Assembly: GCA_965216105.1 (NCBI GenBank)
Contig: OZ244147.1
Coordinates: 1,240,001-1,304,000, forward strand
Length of the DNA stretch: 64,000 bases
Reading direction: 5' to 3'
Source: JAALLB01 sp017643495
GTDB taxonomy: Bacteria > Pseudomonadota > Alphaproteobacteria > Rhizobiales > Rhizobiaceae
In this document: piece by piece, positions 25,079 to 34,014 of the stretch
How positions within the stretch are numbered: the stretch's first letter is position 1
Layout: every line of letters begins with the position of its first letter
Translations under genes and position numbers: made by a program
The notes under the pieces: model-generated
The model's input: only the letters and a program-made list of their open reading frames with translations
Database searches by the model: none
Told to the model about the DNA's origin: nothing

Positions 25079-26890
25079 TCAGAGGATCTTCACGAACGGC
25101 CAGGCAATAAATGCGATGCCTGCGAGCAAGATGACCAGTCGAACCGGGAGGGACAATGGTCGTTTCGCGTGACCGACTATGGCCATCGATACAGCCAGAA
25201 TGCCGATGGTCGCGGTTGTAATGGCCAGTATGGACTGTCCTGCTCCTGTCCCGTTAAGGATCAGCGCCGGATTGATGGCAAATGCAAAGGGCAGCACATA
25301 GGCTGGCCAGCCGAACTTCATTGCTTCAAAGCCTGTCCGCATCGGGTCTGAATTGCTTAGCGTTGCTGCCGCGAAAGCCGCAATGGCAACGGGTGGCGTG
25401 ATCATGCTCATCATTCCGAAGTAAAGGACAAACAGGTGAGCGGCAATCGGCTCGATACCCAGCCGGACAAGGGCAGGGGCAACGAGGCTTGCCAGCAACA
25501 CGTAGACGGCGATCGTCGGCATCCCCATGCCCAGGACGATCGATATGAGGGCGGACAGAACCAGAAGACCAAGGACACTCTCACCGGCAAGCCGGGCAAG
25601 GGAACTTGTCAGGCCGAAGCTCAGGCCGGTTTCATTCAGTACACCGATGACAATGCCGGCTGCTGCGGTAATAACCAGTATCTGGGACAGGGGTTTGCCT
25701 GCCTGTGCCACTGCCCGCCAAAGCGCGGCAGGTTTCAGCAATGACAGACCGCGGGGAAGGAAAAACCCTGCGGCGAGCAAAACAAGTGCTGCAACCAGCC
25801 CGGCCAGGGCAGGCGGATAATTGAGCACGAAAAGGCAAAGAACAAGTGCAGCAAAAGGTAACAGGAAAGGGAGCCCGCGCATCAGCGGTACCGGCTGATC
25901 GCCTGTCTCGTGATCAATGCCTCCAATGCCGTTGCGGGCTGCAACCAGATCGGCCAGAAAAAACAGTGCAAGGTAATACAGCAGGGCAGGGATGATGGCT
26001 GCGATCACAACCTCGGAATAGGCAACTTCCAGGAATTCAGCCATCAGGAAGGCAGATGCCCCCATTACCGGCGGCATGAGTTGTCCCCCGGTGGAGGCCA
26101 CTGCTTCGATCCCGGCGGCGGTACGTGCCCTGAAACCGGACTGTTTCATCAACGGGATGGTCACGACCCCCGTTGTGGCAACGTTTGAAACGGCACTGCC
26201 GGAAATCGATCCGAAAAGCGAAGAGGCCAAGATGGATACCTTGGCTGCGCCACCACGAAAACCACCCATAGCAATCGCGGCAAGCCTGGTGAAAAAATCA
26301 GCGCCACCAAAATGTTCAAGCAGGCGCCCGAATGCAACAAAGACGACCACCACAGTGGCCGCTATGAAGAGCGGTGTTCCCAATACTCCGTTGGTATCGA
26401 GAGCCAGTTGTACGGTCAGCCGTTCGGGGGCAACTGCTAGTGCCTGGAATTCTCCTGATAGGTTGCTGCCGAAGTATCCATAGACAAGGAACAGCAGAAT
26501 TATGATGGTCAGGGGCAGGCCTCCGGCCCTTCTCAAGGCTTCCACAAGGGTTACAAGCAGCGGAATGGCTGCTGGCAGGCCGATGGCAGGATTTATTGAC
26601 GACTCGATTGACAGCCATGGATAGGTAACTGCCAGCCAGCATCCGCCTGCAAGGGCCAGGACTGTAAGCAGCCAGTCAACTGCTGGCAGGACAGGAAGCC
26701 GGTTGTTCAGGAAGGTCAGGGCCAGAGCGAGCGCCAGCATGAGCGCGAGAAACTGCTCGGTATAGACCTGTATTCCCAGCGTGCGGTGAACTCCCGCTGC
26801 CCAACATACGGCAAGCAGGACCAGCAGATTGGAAAGAACCGCTGAAAACACGGCGGTCCAATCCCTGTGGGTCTGCGGGTTATGCGACAT
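25079..26890 (-). CDS. TRAP transporter fused permease (DctQM-like, TAXI system)
   Basis: A 603-residue polytopic membrane protein of the fused 4TM-12TM TRAP permease family that works with TAXI receptors. The N-terminal third (about 15-150) holds the DctQ-like helices; the rest is DctM-like, with SGSAVSNVATTGVVTIPLMK (about 222-241), GGQLMPPVMGASAFLMAEF (about 258), GMGMPTIAVYVLLAS (about 459) and MSMITPPVAIAAFAAA (about 497). It imports an organic acid or amino acid with cations. It is the last gene of the operon hydrolase-receptor-permease. The substrate is unknown. Confidence 0.93.
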   Translation of the reverse strand: MSHNPQTHRDWTAVFSAVLSNLLVLLAVCWAAGVHRTLGIQVYTEQFLALMLALALALTFLNNRLPVLPAVDWLLTVLALAGGCWLAVTYPWLSIESSINPAIGLPAAIPLLVTLVEALRRAGGLPLTIIILLFLVYGYFGSNLSGEFQALAVAPERLTVQLALDTNGVLGTPLFIAATVVVVFVAFGRLLEHFGGADFFTRLAAIAMGGFRGGAAKVSILASSLFGSISGSAVSNVATTGVVTIPLMKQSGFRARTAAGIEAVASTGGQLMPPVMGASAFLMAEFLEVAYSEVVIAAIIPALLYYLALFFLADLVAARNGIGGIDHETGDQPVPLMRGLPFLLPFAALVLCLFVLNYPPALAGLVAALVLLAAGFFLPRGLSLLKPAALWRAVAQAGKPLSQILVITAAAGIVIGVLNETGLSFGLTSSLARLAGESVLGLLVLSALISIVLGMGMPTIAVYVLLASLVAPALVRLGIEPIAAHLFVLYFGMMSMITPPVAIAAFAAATLSNSDPMRTGFEAMKFGWPAYVLPFAFAINPALILNGTGAGQSILAITTATIGILAVSMAIVGHAKRPLSLPVRLVILLAGIAFIAWPFVKIL

Positions 26891-26911
26891 GTCCTGTCTC
26901 TTTACCTGCCG

Positions 26912-27859
26912 TTATTCCCAGATGCCGATTTCCTTGTAAAAGCGAATGGCGCCAGGGTGAAATTCAACCTGTTTTGCCCGTGTTGCCATCTTGGCCGGAT
27001 CAAACCCGCGGAAAGAACCGTGGGAACCAACGAGCATTCCCTTGTTCTCGTATACCGCCTTGACCATGTTGTAGACGGTTTCCTCGCTCACATCCTTGTT
27101 TGTCAGCAATGCATACTGGTAACCAACCAGGTTTACCGGTTCTGCAATCTCGGGCATGCGCTTGGACGGCTTTACTTCGCGGATGAAACTGCCGGGGAGT
27201 TTTTCCTGTATTGTCTTGGCGGCTTCTTCGCCTTCAGGAACGGAGATAAAGCGTACCGGTTTCAGGGCATGGTTCTTTTTGACCACGCCTGAACCAGGTG
27301 CCAAGAGGACGCCAGAAACCGTGCCCTGTGTGAGCAGTCCTGCACCTTCGACAAAGTTGGCAACCGGCACTCCTTCGATATCCGCTTCCGACATGCCGGC
27401 AGCTTCAAAGATTGCATCCTGAATGACCTTTACCAGTTTCTGGCGGGCATAGCCGACAGGAAACGGCTTGCCTTTCAGGTCTGTCACGTTTTGGATGTCA
27501 CTGTCTGCTGAAACCATCAATCCGACCGCAAAGGGCTGGATGAACGCGGCTGCGCGAACATCCGGATTGGGGCGACCCTCGAAATTGCCTGTGCCGGTTA
27601 CAGCAAAAACTGCCTCGAATGTATTTGAGGTAGAAAAGGCAATTTCTCCGCGATTGAGGGCGGGGATGAAAACCGATGAACCACCCTGGCCAACCGCACG
27701 GGCGTTGATGCCAGCCTTTTCAGAAGCGACTTGTGCGATGCCGCTTGCTATTGAAAAACCGAGCGAGCCTTGTGGCAGGGTGCCAATTGCAACCGGTTCG
27801 GCCTTTGCCTGTGCATTCACGCAGAATGCCAGCGCCAATGCAGCTATGATCTTTTTCAT
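26912..27859 (-). CDS. TAXI-family TRAP substrate receptor
   Basis: 315 residues from ATG 27859, preceded by GAGAGGGAAA; an 80-residue extension to 28099 runs into the upstream gene and is rejected. The signal peptide MKKIIAALALAFCVNAQAKA ends near AKA-E. The GTLPQGSLGFSIASGIAQV and AVGQGGSSVFIPALNRGEI segments are typical of TAXI receptors, which deliver substrates to fused TRAP permeases; the permease gene follows after 21 bases. Unlike the DctP and TctC genes in this window, no hairpin separates receptor and permease. Confidence 0.9.
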   Translation of the reverse strand: MKKIIAALALAFCVNAQAKAEPVAIGTLPQGSLGFSIASGIAQVASEKAGINARAVGQGGSSVFIPALNRGEIAFSTSNTFEAVFAVTGTGNFEGRPNPDVRAAAFIQPFAVGLMVSADSDIQNVTDLKGKPFPVGYARQKLVKVIQDAIFEAAGMSEADIEGVPVANFVEGAGLLTQGTVSGVLLAPGSGVVKKNHALKPVRFISVPEGEEAAKTIQEKLPGSFIREVKPSKRMPEIAEPVNLVGYQYALLTNKDVSEETVYNMVKAVYENKGMLVGSHGSFRGFDPAKMATRAKQVEFHPGAIRFYKEIGIWE

Positions 27860-27884
27860 TTCATTTCCCTCTCTCTTTTTTGTT

Positions 27885-28733
27885 TCAACCCTGTTTATGC
27901 ATCTGGTCAATCGCCGCCCGGACAATTGCTGAACCCGGATCACCAAAATCCGAATACATGTCGAAATGGTTTCGGCCAGCAATTTCAGTGGCGGTAGCCC
28001 GGTTGCCAAGTTGCTTGGACAGATAAATGGACTGACGCTTGAACTCGTCATGTTCTCCATCGCCCCAGAACAGGCTGACAGGCGGTAATTCGTTGCCAAG
28101 TCGCCTTACCGGTGTAAGCTGTTCGGCATCCTCCTCCGACAGCTTCAGGTAGTTGTTTCTTGCACTCATCCTGACCGGTTGCAGATCATATGGCCCGCTT
28201 GACAGTACGGCGCCTGCAATTGCATCCGGGCCGATACCGGAAGATTGCCACCAGTCGGGATCCAGCAGGCAAAGTGCAACATGTGCTCCGGATGAATGCC
28301 CGGAGATGAAAACCCTCTCGGCACCCTGCAGCGTGATGCGTACAAACAGGCAGGCACGTCGTACCTGGTCAACCAGTGTGTGTAGTGTCACGCTCGGGAC
28401 CAGCGAAAAACCGGCAACGACAACGGTTGCGCCTTTGCTGCCGAGCCCCTTTGCCACAAAACCGCTTTCTGAGCGGCTGAGAGAGCGCCAGGCGCCACCG
28501 TGAATGTGGAAATGTACGGGGCCACCGGGATTTCCCGGATAAACATCTATCTGCTCATCATCGCCAGTGCCGTAGCGCAAAGTGACGGGCGGATATGACT
28601 GACGATACTGCCTGCTGGCTTCGTTCCAGCGATATGTGTAATCGGCAACATTTGGAACAAGAATGGACTGGTCATACGCGCGATCAAGCTCGTTTTGCGT
28701 GTAGTGGGCAAAAACCGTTTCCAAAATGACCAT
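27885..28733 (-). CDS. Alpha/beta hydrolase (kynurenine formamidase/esterase-like)
   Basis: About 282 residues. The oxyanion segment HIHGGAW (about 77-83), nucleophile Ser in SGHSSGAH (about 145-152), acidic residue in WGDGEHDEF (about 226-234) and His in GRNHFDMYSD (about 254) give a full catalytic triad. The HGGxW plus GHSxGAH pattern is that of kynurenine formamidase and HSL-type esterases. It is the first gene of the TAXI-TRAP operon, so an ester or amide ligand is plausible. The start is uncertain: GGAGGA abuts ATG 28733 directly, while TTG 28721 lies nine bases after it. Confidence 0.82.
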   Translation of the reverse strand: MVILETVFAHYTQNELDRAYDQSILVPNVADYTYRWNEASRQYRQSYPPVTLRYGTGDDEQIDVYPGNPGGPVHFHIHGGAWRSLSRSESGFVAKGLGSKGATVVVAGFSLVPSVTLHTLVDQVRRACLFVRITLQGAERVFISGHSSGAHVALCLLDPDWWQSSGIGPDAIAGAVLSSGPYDLQPVRMSARNNYLKLSEEDAEQLTPVRRLGNELPPVSLFWGDGEHDEFKRQSIYLSKQLGNRATATEIAGRNHFDMYSDFGDPGSAIVRAAIDQMHKQG

Positions 28734-28903
28734 TCCTCCCGGCAAGCCAATGCGGATTGTTGACCGGACTGCTTGCTCCTCCGCAGTCCCCCAAAACTCC
28801 TTCCTGTCAGTGTAGGCGATGATCCGGTTTAAAGTTATCCGATATTTTGTATATTTTCATTGGATATTTCTATAAATAACAAGCCAGTCAAACAGGATGC
28901 GCA

Positions 28904-29863
28904 ATGAAAATCACCATTCGTCAGGTCAGGGGATTTCTGGCACTTGCCGATACCGGCAGTTTCACACAGGCGGCAGATCGCATCGGTCTCAGCCAGCCGA
29001 CCCTTTCGCAAGCCATTCGCGATCTAGAGCAGAATGTCGGTGCGACCCTTTTTGACAGAACAACCCGGACGGTCTGCCTGTCTGAAGCCGGAATGGCGTT
29101 TCAGGCAGGTGCTTCACGCAGTTTGCGGGAACTGGAAAACGCGGTTTCCGAAGTACGCGCCCTTGCCGAGTTGCGTGGTGGCCGGATCCGCATTGCCAGT
29201 CCGCCCCACATGGCCGGATCCCTGCTGCCTTACGCGATTTCCGACTTCAATGAAGAATATCCCGATGTGCATGTAGAGATTTCAGATGTCACCGTGGAAC
29301 AGATGTTGCAGCGTTTGCGCGAGAACCAGGTGGATATCGCGATCGGAACGATACCTTCGAGTTCTGCTGATCTGCGGGTAACGAGGCTGTTTCAGGAAGA
29401 ACTGATGATCCTGTGCCGGCATGATCATGCATTGACCCGAATTGACAGCCCTTCCTGGGCAGATGCGGAACGTCATCCCTCGGTTGCACTTGTGCGCGGC
29501 AGCGGCTTGCGGGAATTGACTGATAGCGGGTTTGAACAGGCTGGCATCACGTACAGGCCACGCTGGGAAGTTGAACAGATTTCCACCATTCTCGGCATGC
29601 TGGCAAAAGGGCTGGGAACGGCAATTCTGCCCCGCAGCGCACTGATTGGGGCAGAAGCAAGGGGCATTGTTGCCATTGCCCTGAATACTCCGAGGGTAAC
29701 GCGCGACATATCGCATGCCTGTCTGTCCAACCGGACGCTGAGTCCGGCATCTGCAGCATTCATTCTCCAGTTGCGCAATGTATTGCAGCGGGTCAGCATT
29801 CCGGTGCATCCGGACAGAACTTTCGGGAATGACAGCCAGACAGTGAAACAAGCCGAAACGTAA
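28904..29863 (+). CDS. LysR-family transcriptional regulator
   Basis: A 319-residue LysR-type regulator. The winged HTH spans about 1-60, with RGFLALADTGSFTQAADRIG and QPTLSQAIRDLEQNVGATLFDRTTR. The effector-binding periplasmic-protein-like domain follows from about 90. It is divergent from the hydrolase and TAXI-TRAP operon across a 170-base AT-rich gap, the classical arrangement for a LysR protein controlling the operon opposite and itself. The inducer is probably the transported compound (inference). Confidence 0.92.
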   Translation: MKITIRQVRGFLALADTGSFTQAADRIGLSQPTLSQAIRDLEQNVGATLFDRTTRTVCLSEAGMAFQAGASRSLRELENAVSEVRALAELRGGRIRIASPPHMAGSLLPYAISDFNEEYPDVHVEISDVTVEQMLQRLRENQVDIAIGTIPSSSADLRVTRLFQEELMILCRHDHALTRIDSPSWADAERHPSVALVRGSGLRELTDSGFEQAGITYRPRWEVEQISTILGMLAKGLGTAILPRSALIGAEARGIVAIALNTPRVTRDISHACLSNRTLSPASAAFILQLRNVLQRVSIPVHPDRTFGNDSQTVKQAET

Positions 29864-29872
29864 GCTGGATTG

Positions 29873-30688
29873 TCAGTCCAGATTGAAGCCTTTTGAACGC
29901 ACGAATTCGCCAAAATCTTCTCTCTCTGGCAAGGCATACTGGCGGGCCTTGTCTTCTGACCAGGGATAGGAAGATGCTTTTCCAAAATGCCCGGTTGCGC
30001 GTTGCTGGCCATAGGGTTGGGCTTTTTCCCTTCTGTCATCGTAAGTGCTGATGACGGCGGCAATGTCGTGATCTTTATAAGAATTTTCATGAACGGTGGC
30101 GGAGAGGGGAAGGCGCATGCTGATTGCTGGCCTGTCTGCTTGCGGGTATCCGAATGCCAGCCCGGCGACAGGGAAGACATGGTCCGGCAAGTGCAGCAGT
30201 TTGCTAACCTCGCTGGCTTCATTTCTTACCGCACTGATCGGGCAGCACCCAAGACCACATGCTTCGGCAGCTGTTACAAATGCGGAAAGGGCAATGGCTG
30301 CATCGACGGCCGCATTGAAAAAGGCATCGAGATGGTCGTTTGCAAAAGGGTGACCACGGATGGAGTGGACAAGCCGCTGTCGACGGTTGTTGCCGCAGAA
30401 GACGGCAAGTGACGGGGCATCTGCCACCCATGTCTGCCCGCTTACAAGCCCGGCAATTTCTTCTTTCAGTCCCGGGTCGTCGACCAGAATGATGTCACGC
30501 TGTTGAAGGTCACTTTTTGTCGGAGCGGCCATGGCAGCAGCGCAGGCGAGATTGACCAGATCGCGTGGCACTGCATTTTTCCTGAATTTCCGACAGGAAC
30601 CCCGGTCCAGCATGGTGTTCAGCAGTTCGGCATGTGCGGACTGCCTGTCTGTCTTGATCGTCTCCCCATACCTGTACTCGAGATCCAT
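29873..30688 (-). CDS. Nitroreductase-family FMN oxidoreductase
   Basis: 271 residues from ATG 30688, with AAGGA upstream. The fold is marked by RGSCRKFRKNAVPRDLV (FMN-contacting Arg residues, about 34), AAMAAPTKSDLQQ (about 54), DAAIALSAFVTAAEACGLG (about 147) and FPVAGLAFGYP (about 189). The length fits NfsA/FRP-like or related flavin reductases rather than the shorter NfsB type. It would reduce nitro, quinone or flavin substrates with NAD(P)H. It ends close to the LysR stop and is divergent from the SDH-like operon. No substrate can be named. Confidence 0.85.
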   Translation of the reverse strand: MDLEYRYGETIKTDRQSAHAELLNTMLDRGSCRKFRKNAVPRDLVNLACAAAMAAPTKSDLQQRDIILVDDPGLKEEIAGLVSGQTWVADAPSLAVFCGNNRRQRLVHSIRGHPFANDHLDAFFNAAVDAAIALSAFVTAAEACGLGCCPISAVRNEASEVSKLLHLPDHVFPVAGLAFGYPQADRPAISMRLPLSATVHENSYKDHDIAAVISTYDDRREKAQPYGQQRATGHFGKASSYPWSEDKARQYALPEREDFGEFVRSKGFNLD

Positions 30689-30745
30689 TTCTGATTTTCC
30701 TTGTGTCTGGAACTTTGCCCTGCCGAGCATATTGTTTGCTTTATC

Positions 30746-30760
30746 GTAAGTATTATTTAC
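30746..30760. promoter_or_regulatory. Palindromic operator candidate before the SDH-like operon
   Basis: GTAAGTATTATTTAC is a near-perfect dyad (GTAARTA-n-TAYTTAC) in the 161-base divergent gap between the nitroreductase and the SDH-like iron-sulfur gene. The gap is AT-rich. No regulator gene is adjacent, so the binding protein is unknown. Confidence 0.35.
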
Positions 30761-30849
30761 AATAGGCTCAATAAAAATTTCCTTTCTGTTACTTTATCTC
30801 AACGTTATAAAGTCCGGAAACGATTTTTGCGGTGTGGTGAGCAATTCAA

Positions 30850-31578
30850 GTGAATCAAAAAGACAACACTCTCAAGGTAACGGTCAGCCGGGGAACCAGC
30901 GGTGAGCAGTTTGAGCAGGAATTCGAAGTGCCTGCCTATGAAAACCAGACCGTGCTGGATGTTGTTTCATGGATACAGCAAAATTCTGATCCGACGCTGA
31001 GCTACCGCTTTGCCTGCCGGGTCGGCATGTGCGGCAGTTGCGCCATGATGGTAAACGGTGAACCGCGCTGGACCTGCCGTACCCATGTCAAAAAAGTCGC
31101 CCGGAAAAATACCCTTTCGATTGCACCCTTGCGCAATCTCCCGGTGGTCAAGGACCTCGCGGCAGACATGACACCGTTTTTTGACAAATGGGTTGATGCT
31201 GAAGGGTATCACCATCCGACACGAACACGCCATGACCCGATGCACGAAGTTACGCCCGATGACGAGGAGCGCAACAGGGCCAATGCAGGTATTGAATGCA
31301 TCAACTGTGCAGTTTGCTATGCGGCTTGCGACACGGTGGCAAACAATGATGCCTATCTGGGGCCTGCTGCACTTCAGCGGGCGTGGACACTTTACAATGA
31401 CCAGAAAAATGAAAACGGACAGGCGATCCTTGATGCGGTATCCCGCGATGGCGGGTGCCATTCCTGCCATTCCATGGGAAGTTGCTCGCTTTACTGTCCC
31501 AATGAACTCGATCCGATGTCGGCGATTGCGGGATTGAAGCGCGAGACTGCCAAAAACCTTTTCAGGCGGAGGCGTTGA
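30850..31578 (+). CDS. Succinate dehydrogenase/fumarate reductase-like iron-sulfur subunit
   Basis: 242 residues from GTG 30850. The N-terminal plant-type ferredoxin domain binds [2Fe-2S] through CRVGMCGSCA and a later Cys (about 56-76). The C-terminal domain has ECINCAVCYAAC (about 153) and GCHSCHSMGSCSLYCP (about 202), placed like the ligands of the [4Fe-4S] and [3Fe-4S] clusters. It passes electrons between the flavoprotein and the membrane quinone site. It is the first gene of an unusual order (B, anchor, anchor, A), and its stop overlaps the next start (TGATG). Probably not the housekeeping SDH. Confidence 0.88.
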   Translation: MNQKDNTLKVTVSRGTSGEQFEQEFEVPAYENQTVLDVVSWIQQNSDPTLSYRFACRVGMCGSCAMMVNGEPRWTCRTHVKKVARKNTLSIAPLRNLPVVKDLAADMTPFFDKWVDAEGYHHPTRTRHDPMHEVTPDDEERNRANAGIECINCAVCYAACDTVANNDAYLGPAALQRAWTLYNDQKNENGQAILDAVSRDGGCHSCHSMGSCSLYCPNELDPMSAIAGLKRETAKNLFRRRR

Positions 31579-31910
31579 TGCTGGAATTCCGTCTGTACAT
31601 GGCACAACGCCTGACAGCGTTACTCATGGCGCCACTTGTCTTCGGTCACATCGCGGTCATGATATATGCAGTCCAGGGCGGGCTCAGCGCGGCTGAAATA
31701 CTTGGCCGCACACAGGGTTCTGTGTTCTGGTTCCTGTTTTACGGTACATTTGTGTTTGCAGTATCAATCCATGCCTCGATCGGGTTGCGAACCATTCTTC
31801 ACGAGTGGTCAGGATTGAAGGGGGGCTTGTTGAATGCAGTGGCAGCCCTGGTCTGCGCGGCTTTGCTGGCATTGGGAGGGCGGGCAGTCATGGCCGTAAC
31901 GCTGCTTTGA
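31578..31910 (+). CDS. SDH/FRD-like membrane anchor subunit 1
   Basis: A 110-residue three-helix membrane protein, with hydrophobic segments at about 12-32, 48-72 and 87-108. The segments RLTALLMAPLVFGHIAVM and SIHASIGLRTILHEW resemble SdhD-type anchors, with a His that could ligate heme b. It overlaps the iron-sulfur gene by one base (TGATG) and the second anchor in the same way. With anchor 2 it would form the quinone site in the inner membrane. Confidence 0.78.
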   Translation: MLEFRLYMAQRLTALLMAPLVFGHIAVMIYAVQGGLSAAEILGRTQGSVFWFLFYGTFVFAVSIHASIGLRTILHEWSGLKGGLLNAVAALVCAALLALGGRAVMAVTLL

Positions 31911-32248
31911 TGCGGCCGGAGCGAACCCACCCCCTGTGGCTGGCCTACATGCTGCACCGGTGGTCCGGGATCGGGCTTGCAGTGTTTCTGCCCGTGCATT
32001 TCTGGATGCTGGCGCTGGCCATTACGGATGCCGCCCGGTTTGATGCCTTCATTGCAATTACGGATCTGGTGATTGTCAAGCTGGCGGAGTTCGGCCTGGT
32101 CTTTCTGCTTGCGGTTCACATGTTTGGCGGTCTCAGGCTGATGGCACTGGAATGGTTGCCTTGGAGTGCTCCGCAAAAAACACTGGCGGCGGGCGCGGTC
32201 GGCATTGCCTTCTTCATTTCAGGCACGTTTTTTCTTCAGGCGGTGTAA
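31910..32248 (+). CDS. SDH/FRD-like membrane anchor subunit 2
   Basis: 112 residues from ATG 31910, which overlaps the previous stop (TGATG); the frame upstream is a shadow of anchor 1. Three hydrophobic segments are seen at about 16-38, 55-75 and 88-110. The YMLHRWSGIGLAVFLPVHFW block resembles the HRxSG quinone-site motif of SdhC. The flavoprotein gene begins two bases after the stop. Confidence 0.78.
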   Translation: MRPERTHPLWLAYMLHRWSGIGLAVFLPVHFWMLALAITDAARFDAFIAITDLVIVKLAEFGLVFLLAVHMFGGLRLMALEWLPWSAPQKTLAAGAVGIAFFISGTFFLQAV

Positions 32249-32250
32249 TC

Positions 32251-34014
32251 ATGGTTTCAGGCAGCGAAATAGAACGTCACGATACAGATATCCTGATCCT
32301 TGGTACGGGAGGTGCCGGACTTTTTGCGGCGCTTCATGCACAGCAATCGGCCCCCGAAGGTACAAGGATCACGATTGCCGTAAAGGGGCTGATCGGCAAG
32401 TGCGGTTGCACACGCATGGTGCAGGGCGGCTATAATGTTGCACTCGGCGGTGGCGATACCGTTGAGCGCCATTTCATGGACACGATCAATGGCGGCAAAT
32501 GGTTGCCGAACCAGGACATGGCGTGGCGCCTGTGCAAGGAGGCAGTAGTCCGCATCCACGAACTTGAAAACGAGATCGGCTGCTTTTTCGACCGCAATGA
32601 AGACGGAACGCTCCACCAGAAAGCGTTTGCCGGGCAAACCGCAGACCGTACCGTGCACAAGGGTGACCTGACAGGCATTGAGATCATCAACCGCTTGATG
32701 GAACAGGTTCTTGCACGTTCGGTTGAAAAACTTGAAGAACATCGCGCCATCGGACTGATCCCTTCCCGTGATGGTGCGGCGATATCCGGCGTGTTGATGA
32801 TTGACATGCGGAGCGGAAAATTCCGGTTTGTACGTGCCAAAACGGTTCTGATGGCGACTGGCGGCGGGCCGACCATGTACAAGTATCATACGCCCTCGGG
32901 AGACAAGACGATGGACGGTCTTGCCATGGCATTGCGGGCGGGCTTGCCCTTGCGTGACATGGAAATGGTCCAGTTCCATCCGACAGGCCTGCTTGCCGGA
33001 GAGCACACCCGGATGACCGGCACGGTGCTTGAAGAAGGGTTGCGCGGTGCCGGTGGCCAGTTGGTCAATCATGCCGGCAACCGCTTCATGTTCGACTATG
33101 ACGACAAAGGCGAACGGGCGACCCGTGATGTTGTGAGCCGGGGAATTTTTGCGGAAATGCGCAAGAACAACGACCCGACCCAGGAAGGGGTATTCATTTC
33201 GATGGGGCATCTTGGTCCCGACAATGTCCGCAAGAAATTCAAGGGCATGGTCAAGCGCTGCGAAGATTGCGGGTTTGACCTTGCGGCGGGCAAGGTGGAG
33301 GTGGTGCCGACGGCCCATTATTTCATGGGCGGTGTTGTTGTCGATGTTGACACCCGTACGGCGCTTGAAGGCCTGTATGTTGCCGGAGAGGATGCGGGCG
33401 GCGCGCACGGTTCTAACCGTCTGGGTGGCAATGGAGTTGCCAATTCAACGGTTTATGGCGGTATTGCAGGCGACGTCATGGGGGCCGACATTCGCAACAT
33501 GGCCAGTTTGCGGGAACCGGATGAAACCGTGCTTGATTCAGAGATCAGCAGGGCTGTTCATTCGTTTTCCAGGAAACCGGGACTGGTGCTGCCGCTACGC
33601 AAGGAACTCCAGGAAGCAATGTGGGAGGATGTCGGTGTGATGCGTACGGCAACCGGCATGACTCGCGGTCTGGCCAAGATCGCGGATATTTCCGACAGAC
33701 TGATGGAAACCGGTGTGTCCGGTGACAATCTGGCATTCAACCTGACCTGGCATGACTGGCTCAATCTGCGTTCTCTTTGTGATGTGTCACAGGTGATTGC
33801 GCAAGCAGGCATGGCACGCGAAAATTCCCGTGGTGCGCATTACCGGGAGGATTTCCCCGATGCTGGTGACATGGCTGACAGCTATTTCACGCAGGCAAGG
33901 CAGACAGGGGACGGGGTTGAAGTGACCCGGGAACCTGTACAGTTTACTATTGTAAAACCGGGCGAAACCATTCTTCCGAAAGATGAACCCAAAACACTGG
34001 TGGCTGCAGAATGA
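32251..34014 (+). CDS. SDH/FRD-like flavoprotein subunit with Cys at the FAD-linking position
   Basis: 587 residues from ATG 32251. The dinucleotide fold LILGTGGAGLFAALHA (about 15-30), QFHPTGL (about 243), AHYFMGGVVVD (about 356) and HGSNRLGGNGVANST (about 387) mark the SdhA/FrdA family, including substrate-binding His and Arg residues. Where SdhA and FrdA have the His that bonds FAD covalently, five residues before QGG, this protein has Cys53 (GCTRMVQGG). FAD is therefore probably non-covalent, or linked differently. The usual RGEGG is RGAGG. Succinate or a substituted succinate may be the substrate. The stop overlaps the fumarase alpha start (ATGA). Confidence 0.88.
   Translation: MVSGSEIERHDTDILILGTGGAGLFAALHAQQSAPEGTRITIAVKGLIGKCGCTRMVQGGYNVALGGGDTVERHFMDTINGGKWLPNQDMAWRLCKEAVVRIHELENEIGCFFDRNEDGTLHQKAFAGQTADRTVHKGDLTGIEIINRLMEQVLARSVEKLEEHRAIGLIPSRDGAAISGVLMIDMRSGKFRFVRAKTVLMATGGGPTMYKYHTPSGDKTMDGLAMALRAGLPLRDMEMVQFHPTGLLAGEHTRMTGTVLEEGLRGAGGQLVNHAGNRFMFDYDDKGERATRDVVSRGIFAEMRKNNDPTQEGVFISMGHLGPDNVRKKFKGMVKRCEDCGFDLAAGKVEVVPTAHYFMGGVVVDVDTRTALEGLYVAGEDAGGAHGSNRLGGNGVANSTVYGGIAGDVMGADIRNMASLREPDETVLDSEISRAVHSFSRKPGLVLPLRKELQEAMWEDVGVMRTATGMTRGLAKIADISDRLMETGVSGDNLAFNLTWHDWLNLRSLCDVSQVIAQAGMARENSRGAHYREDFPDAGDMADSYFTQARQTGDGVEVTREPVQFTIVKPGETILPKDEPKTLVAAE

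Noticed and set aside
32257..33408. Long minus-strand ORF of 383 codons
   Set aside because: It lies fully antisense to the well-recognised flavoprotein gene, has no recognisable domain, and reads like a complement of that gene's codons.
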